From Pteria penguin (lineage: Eukaryota > Mollusca > Bivalvia > Pterioida > Pteriidae), in the NCBI GenBank assembly GCA_035048485.1, contig CM068590.1, positions 7,925,329 through 7,989,328 on the forward strand: 64,000 nucleotides of DNA. Reading direction: 5' to 3'. Position numbers and translations under genes: made by a program. Below the pieces are notes generated by a model. That model saw only the letters and a list, made by a program, of their open reading frames with translations. It was not told the origin of the DNA and made no database searches. Positions 28,560 to 40,800 of the stretch are shown here, in pieces. Position 1 is the stretch's first letter; each line of letters opens with the position of its first letter.

Positions 28560-31500
28560 GTCACAATGTGTGGTGTCTGTCAAGTAGGAAAAACACATTG
28601 TGTGGTGTCTGTTGGGTAGGAGTCACACTTTGTGGTGTCTGTCAAGTAGGAGTCTCACCGTGTGGTGTCTGTCAGGTAGGAGTGACACTGTGTGGTGCTT
28701 GTTAGGTAGCAGTGACACTGTGTGGTGTCTGTCAAATACGAATCACAATGTGTGGTGTCTGTCAAGTAGAAAAACCACATTGTGTGGCATCTGTCAGGTA
28801 GGAGTCACAATGTGTGGTGTCTGTCAAGTAGGAAAAACACATTGTGTAGCGTCTGTCAGGTAGGAGTCACACTTTGTGGTGTCTGTCAAGTAGGAATCTC
28901 ACTGTGTGGTGTCTGTGAAGTAGGAGTCCAACTGTGTGTTGTCTGTCAGGTAGGAGTCACACTTTGTGGTGTCTATCAAGTAGGAGTCTGTGTGGTGACT
29001 GTCAAGTAGGAGTCACATTGTGTGGTGTCTGTCGTGTAGGAGTCACACTTTGTGGTGTCTCTCAGGTAGGAGTCACAGTGTGTGGTGTCTGTCAGGTAGG
29101 AGTCACAATATGTGGTGTCTGTCAAGTAGGAAAAACACATTGTTTGGCATCTGTCAGGTAGGAGTCACACTTCGTGGTGTCTGTCAAGTAGGAATCTCAC
29201 AGTGTGGTGTCTGTAAAGTAGGAGTCACATTGTGTGGTGTCTGTCAGGTAGGAGTCACAATGTATGGTGTCTGTCAAGTAGTGAAAACACATTGTGTGGC
29301 GTCTGTCAGGTAGGAGTCACACTTTGTGGTGTCTGTCAAGTAGGAGTCTCACAATGTGGTGTCTATCCAGTAGGAGTCACACTGTATGGTGTCTGTCAGG
29401 TACGAGTCACACTGTGTGGTATCTGTCGGGTAGGAGTCACACTGTGGCATCTGTCATGTGGGAGTCACACTGTGTGGCATCTGAGAGGTAGGATTTACAC
29501 ATCATGTGGTGTGTGTCAAGTAGGAGTCACATTGTGTTGTGTCTATCAGGTAGGAGTCACACTGTGTGATGTCTGTCAGGTAGGAGTCACAATGTGTGGT
29601 GTCTGTCAGGTAGGAGTCAAACTGTGTGGTGTCTGCCAAGTAGGAGTCACACTTTGTGGTGTCTGTCAAGTAGGAGTCTCACAGTGTGGTGTCTGTGAAG
29701 TAGGAGTCCAACTGTGTGTTGTCTGTCAGGGAGGAGTCACACTTTGTGGTGTCTATCAAGTAGGAATCTCACTGTGTGGTGTCTGTCAAGTAGGAGTCAC
29801 ATTGTGTGGTGTCTGTCAGGTAGGAGTCACACTTTGTGGTGTCTGTCAAGTAGGAGTCTCACCATGTGGTGTCTGTCCCGTAGGAGTCACATTGTATGGT
29901 GTCTGTCGGGTAGGAGTCGCACTGTATGGTGTCTGTCAGGTCGGAGTCACACTGTGTGGTATCTGTCAGGTAGGAGTCACACTGTGGCATCTGTCAAGTG
30001 GGAGTCACACTGTGTGGCATCTGAGAGGTAGGCTTTACACATTAAGTGGTGTGTGTCAAGTAGGAGTCACATTGTGTGGTGTCTATTAGATAGGAGTGAC
30101 ATTGTGTGGTGTCTGTCAGATAGGAGTCACACTGTGTGGTGTCTGTCAAGTAGGAAAACACATTGTGTTGCGGCTGTCAGGTAGGAGTCACACTTTGTGG
30201 TGTATGTCAAGTAGGAATCTCACTGTATGGTGTCTGCCAAGTAGGAGTCACATTGTGTGATGTCTGTCAGGTAGGAGTCACAATGTGTGGTGTATGTCAA
30301 GTAGGAAAAACACATTGTGTGGCGTCTGTGAGGTAGGAGTCACACTTTGTGGTGTCTGTCAAGTAGGAGTCTCACCGTGTGGTGTCTGTCAAGTAGGATT
30401 CACATTGTATGGTGTCTGTCAGGCAGGAGTCACACTGTATGGTGTCTGTCAGGTAGGAGTCACACTATGTGGCATCTGTCGGGTAGGAGTCACACTGTGG
30501 CATCTGTCAAGTAGGAGTCCAACTGTGTGGTGTCTCTCAGGTAGGATTTGCACTGTGTGGTGTCTGTCAGGTAGGAGTCACAATGTGTGGTGTCTGTCAA
30601 GTAGGAAAAACACATTGTGTGGTGTCTGTTGGGTAGGAGTCACACTTTGTGGTGTCTGTCAAGTAGGAGTCTCACTGTGTGGTGTCTGTCAGGTAGGAGT
30701 GACACTGTGTGGTGCTTGTTAGGTAGCAGTGACACTGTGTGGTGTCTGTCAAATACGAATCACAATGTGTGGTGTCTGTCAAGTAGAAAAACCACATTGT
30801 GTGGCATCTGTCAGGTAGGAGTCACAATGTGTGGTGTCTGTCAAGTAGGAAAAACACATTGTGTAGCGTCTGTCAGGTAGGAGTCACACTTTGTGGTGTC
30901 TGTCAAGTAGGAATCTCACTGTGTGGTGTCTGTGAAGTAGGAGTCCAACTGTGTGTTGTCTGTCAGGTAGGAGTCACACTTTGTGGTGTCTATCAAGTAG
31001 GAGTCTGTGTGGTGACTGTCAAGTAGGAGTCACATTGTGTGGTGTCTGTCGTGTAGGAGTCACACTTTGTGGTGTCTCTCAGGTAGGAGTCACAGTGTGT
31101 GGTGTCTGTCAGGTAGGAGTCACAATATGTGGTGTCTGTCAAGTAGGAAAAACACATTGTTTGGCATCTGTCAGGTAGGAGTCACACTTCGTGGTGTCTG
31201 TCAAGTAGGAATCTCACAGTGTGGTGTCTGTAAAGTAGGAGTCACATTGTGTGGTGTCTGTCAGGTAGGAGTCACAATGTATGGTGTCTGTCAAGTAGTG
31301 AAAACACATTGTGTGGCGTCTGTCAGGTAGGAGTCACACTTTGTGGTGTCTGTCAAGTAGGAGTCTCACCGTGTGGTGTCTATCCAGTAGGAGTCACACT
31401 GTATGGTGTCTGTCAGGTACGAGTCACACTGTGTGGTATCTGTCGGGTAGGAGTCACACTGTGGCATCTGTCATGTGGGAGTCACACTGTGTGGCATCTG

Positions 31501-32610
31501 AGAGGTAGGATTTACACATCATGTGGTGTGTGTCAAGTAGGAGTCACATTGTGTTGTGTCTATCAGGTAGGAGTCACACTGTGTGATGTCTGTCAGGTAG
31601 GAGTCACACTGTGTGGTGTCTGTCAGGTAGGAGTCACAATGTGTGGTGTCTGTCAGGTAGGAGTCAAACTGTGTGGTGTCTGCCAAGTAGGAGTCACACT
31701 TTGTGGTGTCTGTCAAGTAGGAGTCTCACAGTGTGGTGTCTGTGAAGTAGGAGTCCAACTGTGTGTTGTCTGTCAGGGAGGAGTCACACTTTGTGGTGTC
31801 TATCAAGTAGGAATCTCACTGTGTGGTGTCTGTCAAGTAGGAGTCACATTGTGTGGTGTCTGTCAGGTAGGAGTCACACTTTGTGGTGTCTGTCAAGTAG
31901 GAGTCTCACCATGTGGTGTCTGTCCCGTAGGAGTCACATTGTATGGTGTCTGTCAGGTAGGAGTCGCACTGTATGGTGTCTGTCAGGTCGGAGTCGCACT
32001 GTGTGGTATCTGTCAGGTAGGAGTCACACTGTGGCATCTGTCAAGTGGGAGTCACACTGTGTGGCATCTGAGAGGTAGGATTTACACATTAAGTGGTGTG
32101 TGTCAAGTAGGAGTCACATTGTGTGGTGTCTATTAGATAGGAGTGACATTGTGTGGTGTCTGTCAGGTAGGAGTCACACTGTGTGGTGTCTGTCAAGTAG
32201 GAAAACACATTGTGTTGCGGCTGTCAGGTAGGAGTCACACTTTGTGGTGTATGTCAAGTAGGAATCTCACTGTATGGTGTCTGCCAAGTAGGAGTCACAT
32301 TGTGTGATGTCTGTCAGGTAGGAGTCACAATGTGTGGTGTATGTCAAGTAGGAAAAACACATTGTGTGGCGTCTGTCAGGTAGGAGTCACACTTTGTGGT
32401 GTCTGTCAAGTAGGAGTCTCACCGTGTGGTGTCTGTCAAGTAGGATTCACATTGTATGGTGTCTGTCAGGCAGGAGTAACACTGTATGGTGTCTGTCAGG
32501 TAGGAGTCACACTATGTGGCATCTGTCGGGTAGGAGTCACACTGTGGCATCTGTCAAGTAGGAGTCCAACTGTGTGGTGTCTCTCAGGTAGGATTTGCAC
32601 TGTGTGGTGT
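28560..32610 (+). repeat. Segmental tandem duplication of about 2.0 kb within the 30-bp array
   Basis: 28560-30576 and 30577-32610 are near-identical in variant order. Matching marks lie 2017 bases apart at first (28600/30617, 28782/30799, 28934/30951, 29020/31037, 29232/31249). The offset becomes 2047 later (30285/32332), because one extra 30-bp unit is present at about 31585-31625 in the second copy. Confidence 0.88.
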
Positions 32611-35600
32611 CTGTCAGGTAGGAGTCGCACTGTGTGGTGTCTGCTAAGTAGGAGTCATACTTTGTGGTGTCTGTCAGATAGAAGTCACACTGTGTGGTGT
32701 CCGTCAGTTAGGAGTCACATTGTGTGGCATATGTCAGGTAGGAGTCACTCTTCGTGGTATCTGTCAAGTAGAAGTCATAATGTGTGGTGTCTGTCAGGTA
32801 GGAGTCACAATGTGTGGCATCTGTCAGGTAGGAGTGAGACTGTGTGGTGTCTGTCAGGTAGAAATGGGACTGTGGTGTCTGTCAGGTAGGAGTCACACTT
32901 TGTGGTGTCTGTCAGGTAGGAGTCAGACTGTGTGGCATTTGTCAGGTAGGAGTCACACTGTGTGGTGTCTATCAAGTAGAAGTCACACATTGTGTGTGGT
33001 GTTTGTCAGGTAGGAATCACACTGTGTGGTGTCTGCCAAGCAGGAGTCACACTGTGTGATGTCTGTCAGGTAGGAGTCACAATGTGTGGGATCTGTCAGG
33101 TAGATGTCACACTGTGTGGCATCTGTCGGGTAGGAGTCACACTGGTATCTGTCAGGTAGGAGTCTAACTGTGTGGCATCTGAGAGGTAGGATTTAGACAT
33201 TAAGAGGTGTGAGTCAAGTAGGAGTCACATTGTGTGGTGTGTGTCACGTAGGAGTCACACTGTGTGGTGTCTGTCAGGTAGGAGTCACATTGTCAGGTGT
33301 CTGTCAGGTAGGAGTCACACTTTGTGGTGTCTGTTAAGTAGGAGTCTCACCGTGTGCTGTCTGTGAAGTAGGAGTCACATTGTGTGGTGTCTGTCATGTA
33401 GGAAAAACACATTATGTGGCGTCTGTCAGGTAAGAGTCACATTTTGTGGTGTCCGTCAGTTAGGAGTCACATTGTGTGGTATCTCTCAGGTAGGATTACA
33501 CTGTGTGGTGTTTGTCAGGTAGGAATGCCAATGTGTGGTGTCTGTCAGGTAGGAGTCGCACTGTGTGGTGTCTGCTAAGTAGGAATTATACTCTGTGGTG
33601 TCTGTCAGGTAGGAGTCAGACTGTGTAGTGTCTGTCAGAGAGGAGTCACACTGTATGGTGTCTGTCAGGTAGGAGTCACACTCTGTGGCATCTCTCAGGT
33701 AGGAGTCACACAGTGTGGTGTCTATCAGGTAGAAGTCGCGCATTGTTTGTGGTGTTTGTCAGGTAGGAGTCACACTGTGTGGTGTCTGCCAAGTAGGAGT
33801 CACACTGTGTGGTGTCCGTCAGGTAGGAGTCACACTGTGTGGCATCTGTCAGGTAGGAGTCACACTGTGTGGTGTCTGTCAAGTAGGAATCTTACAGTGT
33901 GGTGTCTGTGAAGTAGGAGTCACATTGTGTGGTGTATGTCAGGTAGGAGTCACAATGTGTGGTGTCTGTCAATTAGGATATACACATTGTGTGGCGTCTG
34001 TCAGGTAGGAGTCACACTTTGTGGTGTCTGTCAAGTAGGAGTCTCACTGTGTGGTATCTGTCCAGTAGGAGTCACATTGTATGGCGTCTGTCAGGTAGGA
34101 GTCACACTTTGTGGTGTCTGTCAAGTAGGAGTCTCACCGTGTGGTGTCTGTCAAGTAGGATTCACATTGTATGGTGTCTGTCAGGCAGGAGTCACACTGT
34201 ATGGTGTCTGTCAGGTAGGAGTCACACTATGTGGCATCTGTCGGGTAGGAGTCACACTGTGGCATCTGTCAAGTAGGAGTCCAACTGTGTGGTGTCTCTC
34301 AGGTAGGATTTGCACTGTGTGGTGTCTGTCAGGTAGGAGTCGCACTGTGTGGTGTCTGCTAAGTAGGAGTCATACTTTGTGGTGTCTGTCAGATAGGAGT
34401 CACACTTTGTGGTGTCCGTCAGTTAGGAGTCACATTGTGTGGCATATGTCAGGTAGGAGTCACTCTTCGTGGTATCTGTCAAGTAGAAGTCATAATGTGT
34501 GGTGTCTGTCAGGTAGGAGTCACAATGTGTGGCATCTGTCAGGTAGGAGTGAGACTGTGTGGTGTCTGTCAGGTAGAAATGGGACTGTGGTGTCTGTCAG
34601 GTAGGAGTCACACTTTGTGGTGTCTGTCAGGTAGGAGTCAGACTGTGTGGCATTTGTCAGGTAGGAGTCACACTGTGTGGTGTCTATCAAGTAGAAGTCA
34701 CACATTGTGTGTGGTGTTTGTCAGGTAGGAATCACACTGTGTGGTGTCTGCCAAGCAGGAGTCACACTGTGTGATGTCTGTCAGGTAGGAGTCACAATGT
34801 GTGGGATCTGTCAGGTAGATGTCACACTGTGTGGCATCTGTCGGGTAGGAGTCACACTGGTATCTGTCAGGTAGGAGTCTAACTGTGTGGCATCTGAGAG
34901 GTAGGATTTAGACATTAAGAGGTGTGAGTCAAGTAGGAGTCACACTGTGTGGTGTCTGTCAGGTAGGAGTCACATTGTCAGGTGTCTGTCAGGTAGGAGT
35001 CACACTTTGTGGTGTCTGTTAAGTAGGAGTCTCACCGTGTGCTGTCTGTGAAGTAGGAGTCACATTGTGTGGTGTCTGTCATGTAGGAAAAACACATTGT
35101 GTGGCGTCTGTCAGGTAAGAGTCACATTTTGTGGTGTCCGTCAGTTAGGAGTCACATTGTGTGGTATCTCTCAGGTAGGATTACACTGTGTGGTGTTTGT
35201 CAGGTAGGAATGCCAATGTGTGGTGTCTGTCAGGTAGGAGTCGCACTAAGTAGGAATTATACTCTGTGGTGTCTGTCAGGTAGGAGTCAGACTGTGTAGT
35301 GTCTGTCAGAGAGGAGTCACACTGTATGGTGTCTGTCAGGTAGGAGTCACACTCTGTGGCATCTCTCAGGTAGGAGTCACACAGTGTGGTGTCTATCAGG
35401 TAGAAGTCGCGCATTGTTTGTGGTGTTTGTCAGGTAGGAGTCACACTGTGTGGTGTCTGCCAAGTAGGAGTCACACTGTGTGGTGTCCGTCAGGTAGGAG
35501 TCACACTGTGTGGCATCTGTCAGGTAGGAGTCACACTGTGTGGTGTCTGTCAAGTAGGAATCTTACAGTGTGGTGTCTGTGAAGTAGGAGTCACATTGTG

Positions 35601-35750
35601 TGGTGTATGTCAGGTAGGAGTCACAATGTGTGGTGTCTGTCAATTAGGATATACACATTGTGTGGCGTCTGTCAGGTAGGAGTCACACTTTGTGGTGTCT
35701 GTCAAGTAGGAGTCTCACTGTGTGGTATCTGTCCAGTAGGAGTCACATTG
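32364..35750 (+). repeat. Second segmental tandem duplication, about 1.7 kb
   Basis: 32364-34078 recurs as 34079-35750. Offsets are 1715 bases in the left part (32720/34435, 32805/34520) and 1671 in the right part (33927/35598, 33989/35660), the difference being small deletions in the second copy (one near 34935, one near 35245). Confidence 0.85.
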
Positions 35751-37873
35751 TATGGTGTCTGTCAGGTAGGAGTCACACTGTAAGGTGTCTGTCAGGTAGG
35801 AATCACGCTATGTGGTATCTGTCGGGTAGGAGTCACACTGTGGCATCTGTCAGGTGGGAGTCACACTGTGTGGCATCTAAGAGATAGGATTTACACATTA
35901 AGTGGTGTGTGTCAAGTAGGAGTCACATTGTGTGGTGTCTGTCAGATAGGAGTCACACTGTGTGTGTCTGTCAGGTAGCAGTCACATTGTGTTGCGTCTG
36001 TTAGGTAGGAGAGACATTGTGTGGTGTCTGTCAAGTAGGAAAACACATGGTGTTGCGTCTGTTAGGTAGGAGTCACACTTTGTGGTGTCAGTCAAGTAGG
36101 AGTGTCACCGTGTGGTGTCTGTGAAATAGGAGTCACATTGTATGATGTCTGTCAGATAGGAGTCACAATGTGTGGTGTATGTCATGTAGGAAAAACACAT
36201 TGTGTGGCGTCTGTCAGGTAGGAGTCACACTTTGTGGTGTCTGTCAAGTAGGAGTCTCACCATGTGGTGTCTGTCAAGTAGGAGTCACATTGTATGGTGT
36301 CTGTCAGGTAGGAGTCACACTGTATAGTGTCTGTCAGGTAGGATTTACACTATGTGGCATCTGTCGGGTAGGAGTCACACTGTGGCATCTGTCAAGTAGG
36401 TGTCACACTGTGTGGTGTCTGTCAGGTAGGAGTCGCATTGTGTGGTGTCTGTCAGGTAGGAGTCGCACTGTGTGGTGTCTGCTAAGTAGGAGTCGTACTG
36501 TGTGGCGTCTCTCAGGTAGGAGTCACACTTTGTGGTGTCTGTCAGGTAGGATTCACACTGTGTGGTATCTGTCAGGTAGGAGTCACACTGTGTGGTGTCT
36601 ATCAGATAGAAGTCCCACATTTTGTCTGTTTGTCAGGTAGGAATCACACTGTGTGGTGTCTGCCAAGCAGGAGTCACACTGTGTGGTGTCTGTCATGTAG
36701 GAGTCACAATGTGTGGCATCTGTCAGGTAGATGTCACACTGTGTGACATCTGTCAGGTAGGAGTTACAATGTGTGGCATCTGTCGGGTAGGAGTCACAGT
36801 GGCATCTGTCCGATAGGAGTCACACTGTGTGGTGTCTATCAGGTAAAAGTCACACATTGTGTGTGGTGTTTGTCAGGTAGGAGGCACACTGTGTGGTGTC
36901 TGTCAAGTAGGAGTCTCACAGTGTGGTGTCTGTAAAGTAGGAGTCACATTGTGTGATGTCTGTCAGGTAGGAGTCACAATGTATGGTGTCTGTCAAGTAG
37001 GAAAAACACATTGTGTTGCGTCTGTCAGGTAGGAGTCACACTTTGTGGTGTCTGTCAAGTAGGAGTCTCACCGTGTGGTGTCTGCCAAGTAGGAGTCACA
37101 TTGTGTGATGTCTGCCAGGTAGGAGTCACAATGTGTGGTGTATGTCAAGTAGGAAAACACATTGTGTGGCGTCTGTCAGGTAGGAGTCACACTTTGTGGC
37201 GTCTGTCAAGAAGGAGTCTCACCGTGTGGTGTCTGTCAAGTAGGATTCACATTGTATGGTGTCTGTCAGGTAGGAGTCATACTATGTGGCATCTGTCGGG
37301 TAGGAGTCACACTGTGGCATCTGTCAAGTAGGTGTCAGACTGTGTGGTGTCTCTCAGTTAGGAGTTGCACTGTGTGGTGTCTGTCAGGTAGGAGTCACAC
37401 TGTGTGGTGTGCGTCAGTTAGGAGTCACATTGTGTGGCATCTATCAGGTAGGAGTGACACTGTGTGGTATCTGTCAGGTAGGAATGGCACTGTGTTTTGT
37501 CTGTCATGTAGGAGTCATACTGCGTGGTGTCTGTCAGGTAGGAGAGACACTGTGTGGTGTCTGTCAGATAGGAATGGGACTGTGTGGTGTCTTTCAGGTA
37601 GGAGTCACACTGTATGGTGTCTGTCAGGTTGACGTCACACATTGTGTGTCGTGTTTGTCAGGTAGGAGTCACACTGTGTGGTGTCTGTCAGGTGAGAATG
37701 GCACTGTGTGGTGTCTGTCAGGTAGGAGTCGCACTGTCTGGTGTCTGCTAAGTAGGAGTCGTACTGTGTGGTGTCCTTCAGGTAGGAATCACACTGTGTG
37801 GCATCTGTCAGGTAGGAGTCACACTGTGTGGTATCTGTCAAGTAGGAGTCATAATGTTTGGTATCTGTCAGGT

Positions 37874-40800
37874 AGGAGATTTTCCCCTTGAAACCCGTTT
37901 TTTTTTTTAAATAAAGACCCTTAAACCCTACCAAACCCTATAAAATTTGGTAACAGTACAAAGGTGTTGACCTCACCTTTCATGTGATACCACTTGTAGA
38001 ATTCTATCTTTCGATCCCACAGAGTTATAACCCTTTTTTATTTGTAAACAAAGAAGATTTCCCCTTGAAACCCGTTTTTCTTTAATAAAGACCCTTAAAC
38101 CCTACCAAACCCTATCAAATTTGGTATCAGTGGAAAGGTCTTGACCTCACCTTTCACGTGATACCACTTGTAGAATTCTATCTTTCGATCCCACAGAGTT
38201 ATAACCCTTTTTTTGTAAACAAAGGAGATTCTCGTCTTGAAACCCGTTTTTCTTTAATAAAGACCCTTAAACTATACCAAACCCTATCAAATTTGAAATC
38301 AGTGCAAAGGTCTTGACCTCACCTTTCATGTCATACCACTTGTAGAAATCTATCTTTCGATCCCACAGAGTTATAACCCTTTTTTGTTTGTAAACAAAGC
38401 AGCTTTTCCCCTTGAAACCCGTTTTTCTTTAATAAAGACCCTTAAACCCTATCAAAACCTATCAAATTTGGTATCAGTGCAAAGGTCTTGACCTCACCTT
38501 TCATGTCATACCACTTGCAGAAATCTATCTTTCGATGCTACAGAGTTATAACCTTTTATTTTGTAAACAAAGGAGATTTTTCCCTTGAAACCCGTTTTTC
38601 TTTAATAAAGACCCTTAAACCCTACAAAACCCTATCAAATGTGGTATCAGTGGAAAGGTCTTGACCTCACCTTTCATGTGATACCAATTGTAGAATTCTA
38701 TCTTTCGATCCCACAGAGTTATAACCCTTTGTTGTAAACAAAGGAGATTCTCATCTTGAAACCTGTTTTTCTTTAATAAAGACCCTTCAACCCTACCAAA
38801 TCCTATCAAATTTGGTATGAGTGTAAAGGTCTTGACCTCACCTTTCATGTGATACCACTTGTAGAATTCTATCTTTCGATCTCACAGAGTTATAACCCTT
38901 TTTTATTTGTAAACAAAGGAGATTTTCCTCTTGAAACCCGTTTTTCTTTAATAAAGACCCTTAAACCCTACCAAACCCTATCAAATTTGGTATCAGTGGA
39001 AAGGTCTTGACCCCACCTTTGATGTGATACCACTTGTAGAATTCTATCTTTCGATCCCACAGAGTTATAACCCTTTTTTATTTGTAAACAAAGGAGATTT
39101 TCCTCTTGAAACCCGTTTTTCTTTAATAAAGACCCTTAAACCCTATCAAACCCTATCAAATTTGGTATCAGTGCAAAGGTCTTGACCTCACCTTTCATGT
39201 GATACCACTTGTAGAATTCTATCTTTCGATCCTACAGAGTTATAACCCTTTTGTAAAGAAAGGAGATTCTGGTTTTGAAACCCGTTTTTCTTTAATAAAG
39301 ACACTTAAACCCTACCAAACCCTATCAAATTTGGCATAAGTGGAAAGATCTTGACCTCACCTTTCACGTGATACCACTTGTAGAATTCTAACTTTCGATC
39401 CCACACAATTATAAATTTTTTTATTTGTAAACAAAGGAGATTTCCCCTTGAAACCCGTTTTTCTTTAATAAAGACCCTTAAACCCTACCAAACCCTATCA
39501 AATTTCATATCAGTGGAAAGGTCTTGACCTCACCTTTCATGTGATACCACTTGTAGAATTCTATCTTTCGATCCCACAGAGTTATAACCCTTTTTTGTAA
39601 ACAAAGGAGATTCTCGTCTTGAAACCTGTTTTTCTTTAATAAAGACCCTTAAACCCTACCAAATCCTATCAAATTTGGTATCAGTGGAAAGGTCTTGACC
39701 TCACCTTTCATGTGATACCACTTGTAGAATTCTATCTTTCGATCTCACAGAGTTATAACCCTTTTTTATTTGTAAAGAAAGGAGATTTTCCCCTTGAAAC
39801 CCGTTTTTCTTTAATAAAGACCCTTAAACCCTACCAAACCCTATCAAATTTGGTATCAGTGGAAAGGTCTTGACCCCACCTTTCATGTGATACCACTTGT
39901 AGAATTCTATCTTTCGATCCCACAGAGTTATAACCCTTTTTTATTTGTAAACAAAGGAGATTTTCCCCTTGAAACCCGTTTTTCTTTAATAAAGACCCTT
40001 AAACCCTATCAAACCCTATCAAATTTGGTATCAGTGCAAAGGTCTTGACCTCACCTTTCATGTGATACCACTTGTAGAATTCTATCTTTCGATCCCACAG
40101 AGTTATAACCCTTTTTTGTAAAGAAAGGAGATTCTCGTCTTGAAACCCGTTTTTCTTTAATAAAGACCCTTAAACCCTACCAAACCCTATTAAATTTGGT
40201 ATCAGTGGAAAGGTCTTGACCTCACCTTTCATGTGATACCACTTGTAGAATTCTATCTTTCGATCCCACAGAATTATAACATTTTTTTAATTGTAAACAA
40301 AGGAGATTTCCCCTTGAAACCCGTTTTTCTTTAATAAAGACCCTTAAACCCTACCAAACCCTATCAAATTTGGTATCAGTGGAAAGGTCTTGACCTCACC
40401 TTTCATGTGATACCACTTGTAGAATTCTATCTTTCGATCCCACAGAGTTATAACCCTTTTTTGTAAAGAAAGGAGATTCTCGTCTTGAAACCCGTTTTTC
40501 TTTAATAAAGACCCTTAAACCCTACCAAACCCTATCAAATTTGGTATCAGTGCAAAGGTCTTGACCTCACCTTTCATGTGATACCACTTGTAGAATTCTA
40601 TCTTTCGATCGCACAGAGTTATAACCCTTTTTTATTTGTAAACAAAGGAGATTTTCCCCTTGAAACCCGTTTTTCTTTAATAAAGACCCTTAAACCCTAC
40701 CAAACCCTATCAAATTTGATATCAGTGCAAAGGTCTTGACCTCACCTTTCATGTCATACCACTTGTAGAAATCTATCTTTCGATGGCACAGAGTTATAAC

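Larger units (their letters stand above)
27731..37878 (+). repeat. 30-bp tandem array, about 10 kb (roughly 335 units)
   Basis: The unit begins tgtcaggtaggagtcacac and continues tgtgtggtgtc. Common variants are tcaagtaggagtctcacc and a form with aagtaggaaaaacacattg. Because 30 is a multiple of three, long frames stay open: plus-strand peptide repeats CQVGVTLCGV and CLSGRSHTVW, and a minus-strand DSYLTDTTQC. All frames here, including the 295-codon one at 31249-32136, are by-products with no other coding signs. The array contains large internal duplications (next two entries). Confidence 0.95.

Noticed and set aside
27893..37934. Many long open frames (up to 295 codons) that look like cysteine-rich repeat proteins
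   Set aside because: They exist on both strands and in several frames at once because the repeat unit is 30 bases. There are no start or splice signals, no conserved domain, and no unit-to-unit pattern of amino-acid constraint visible by eye.
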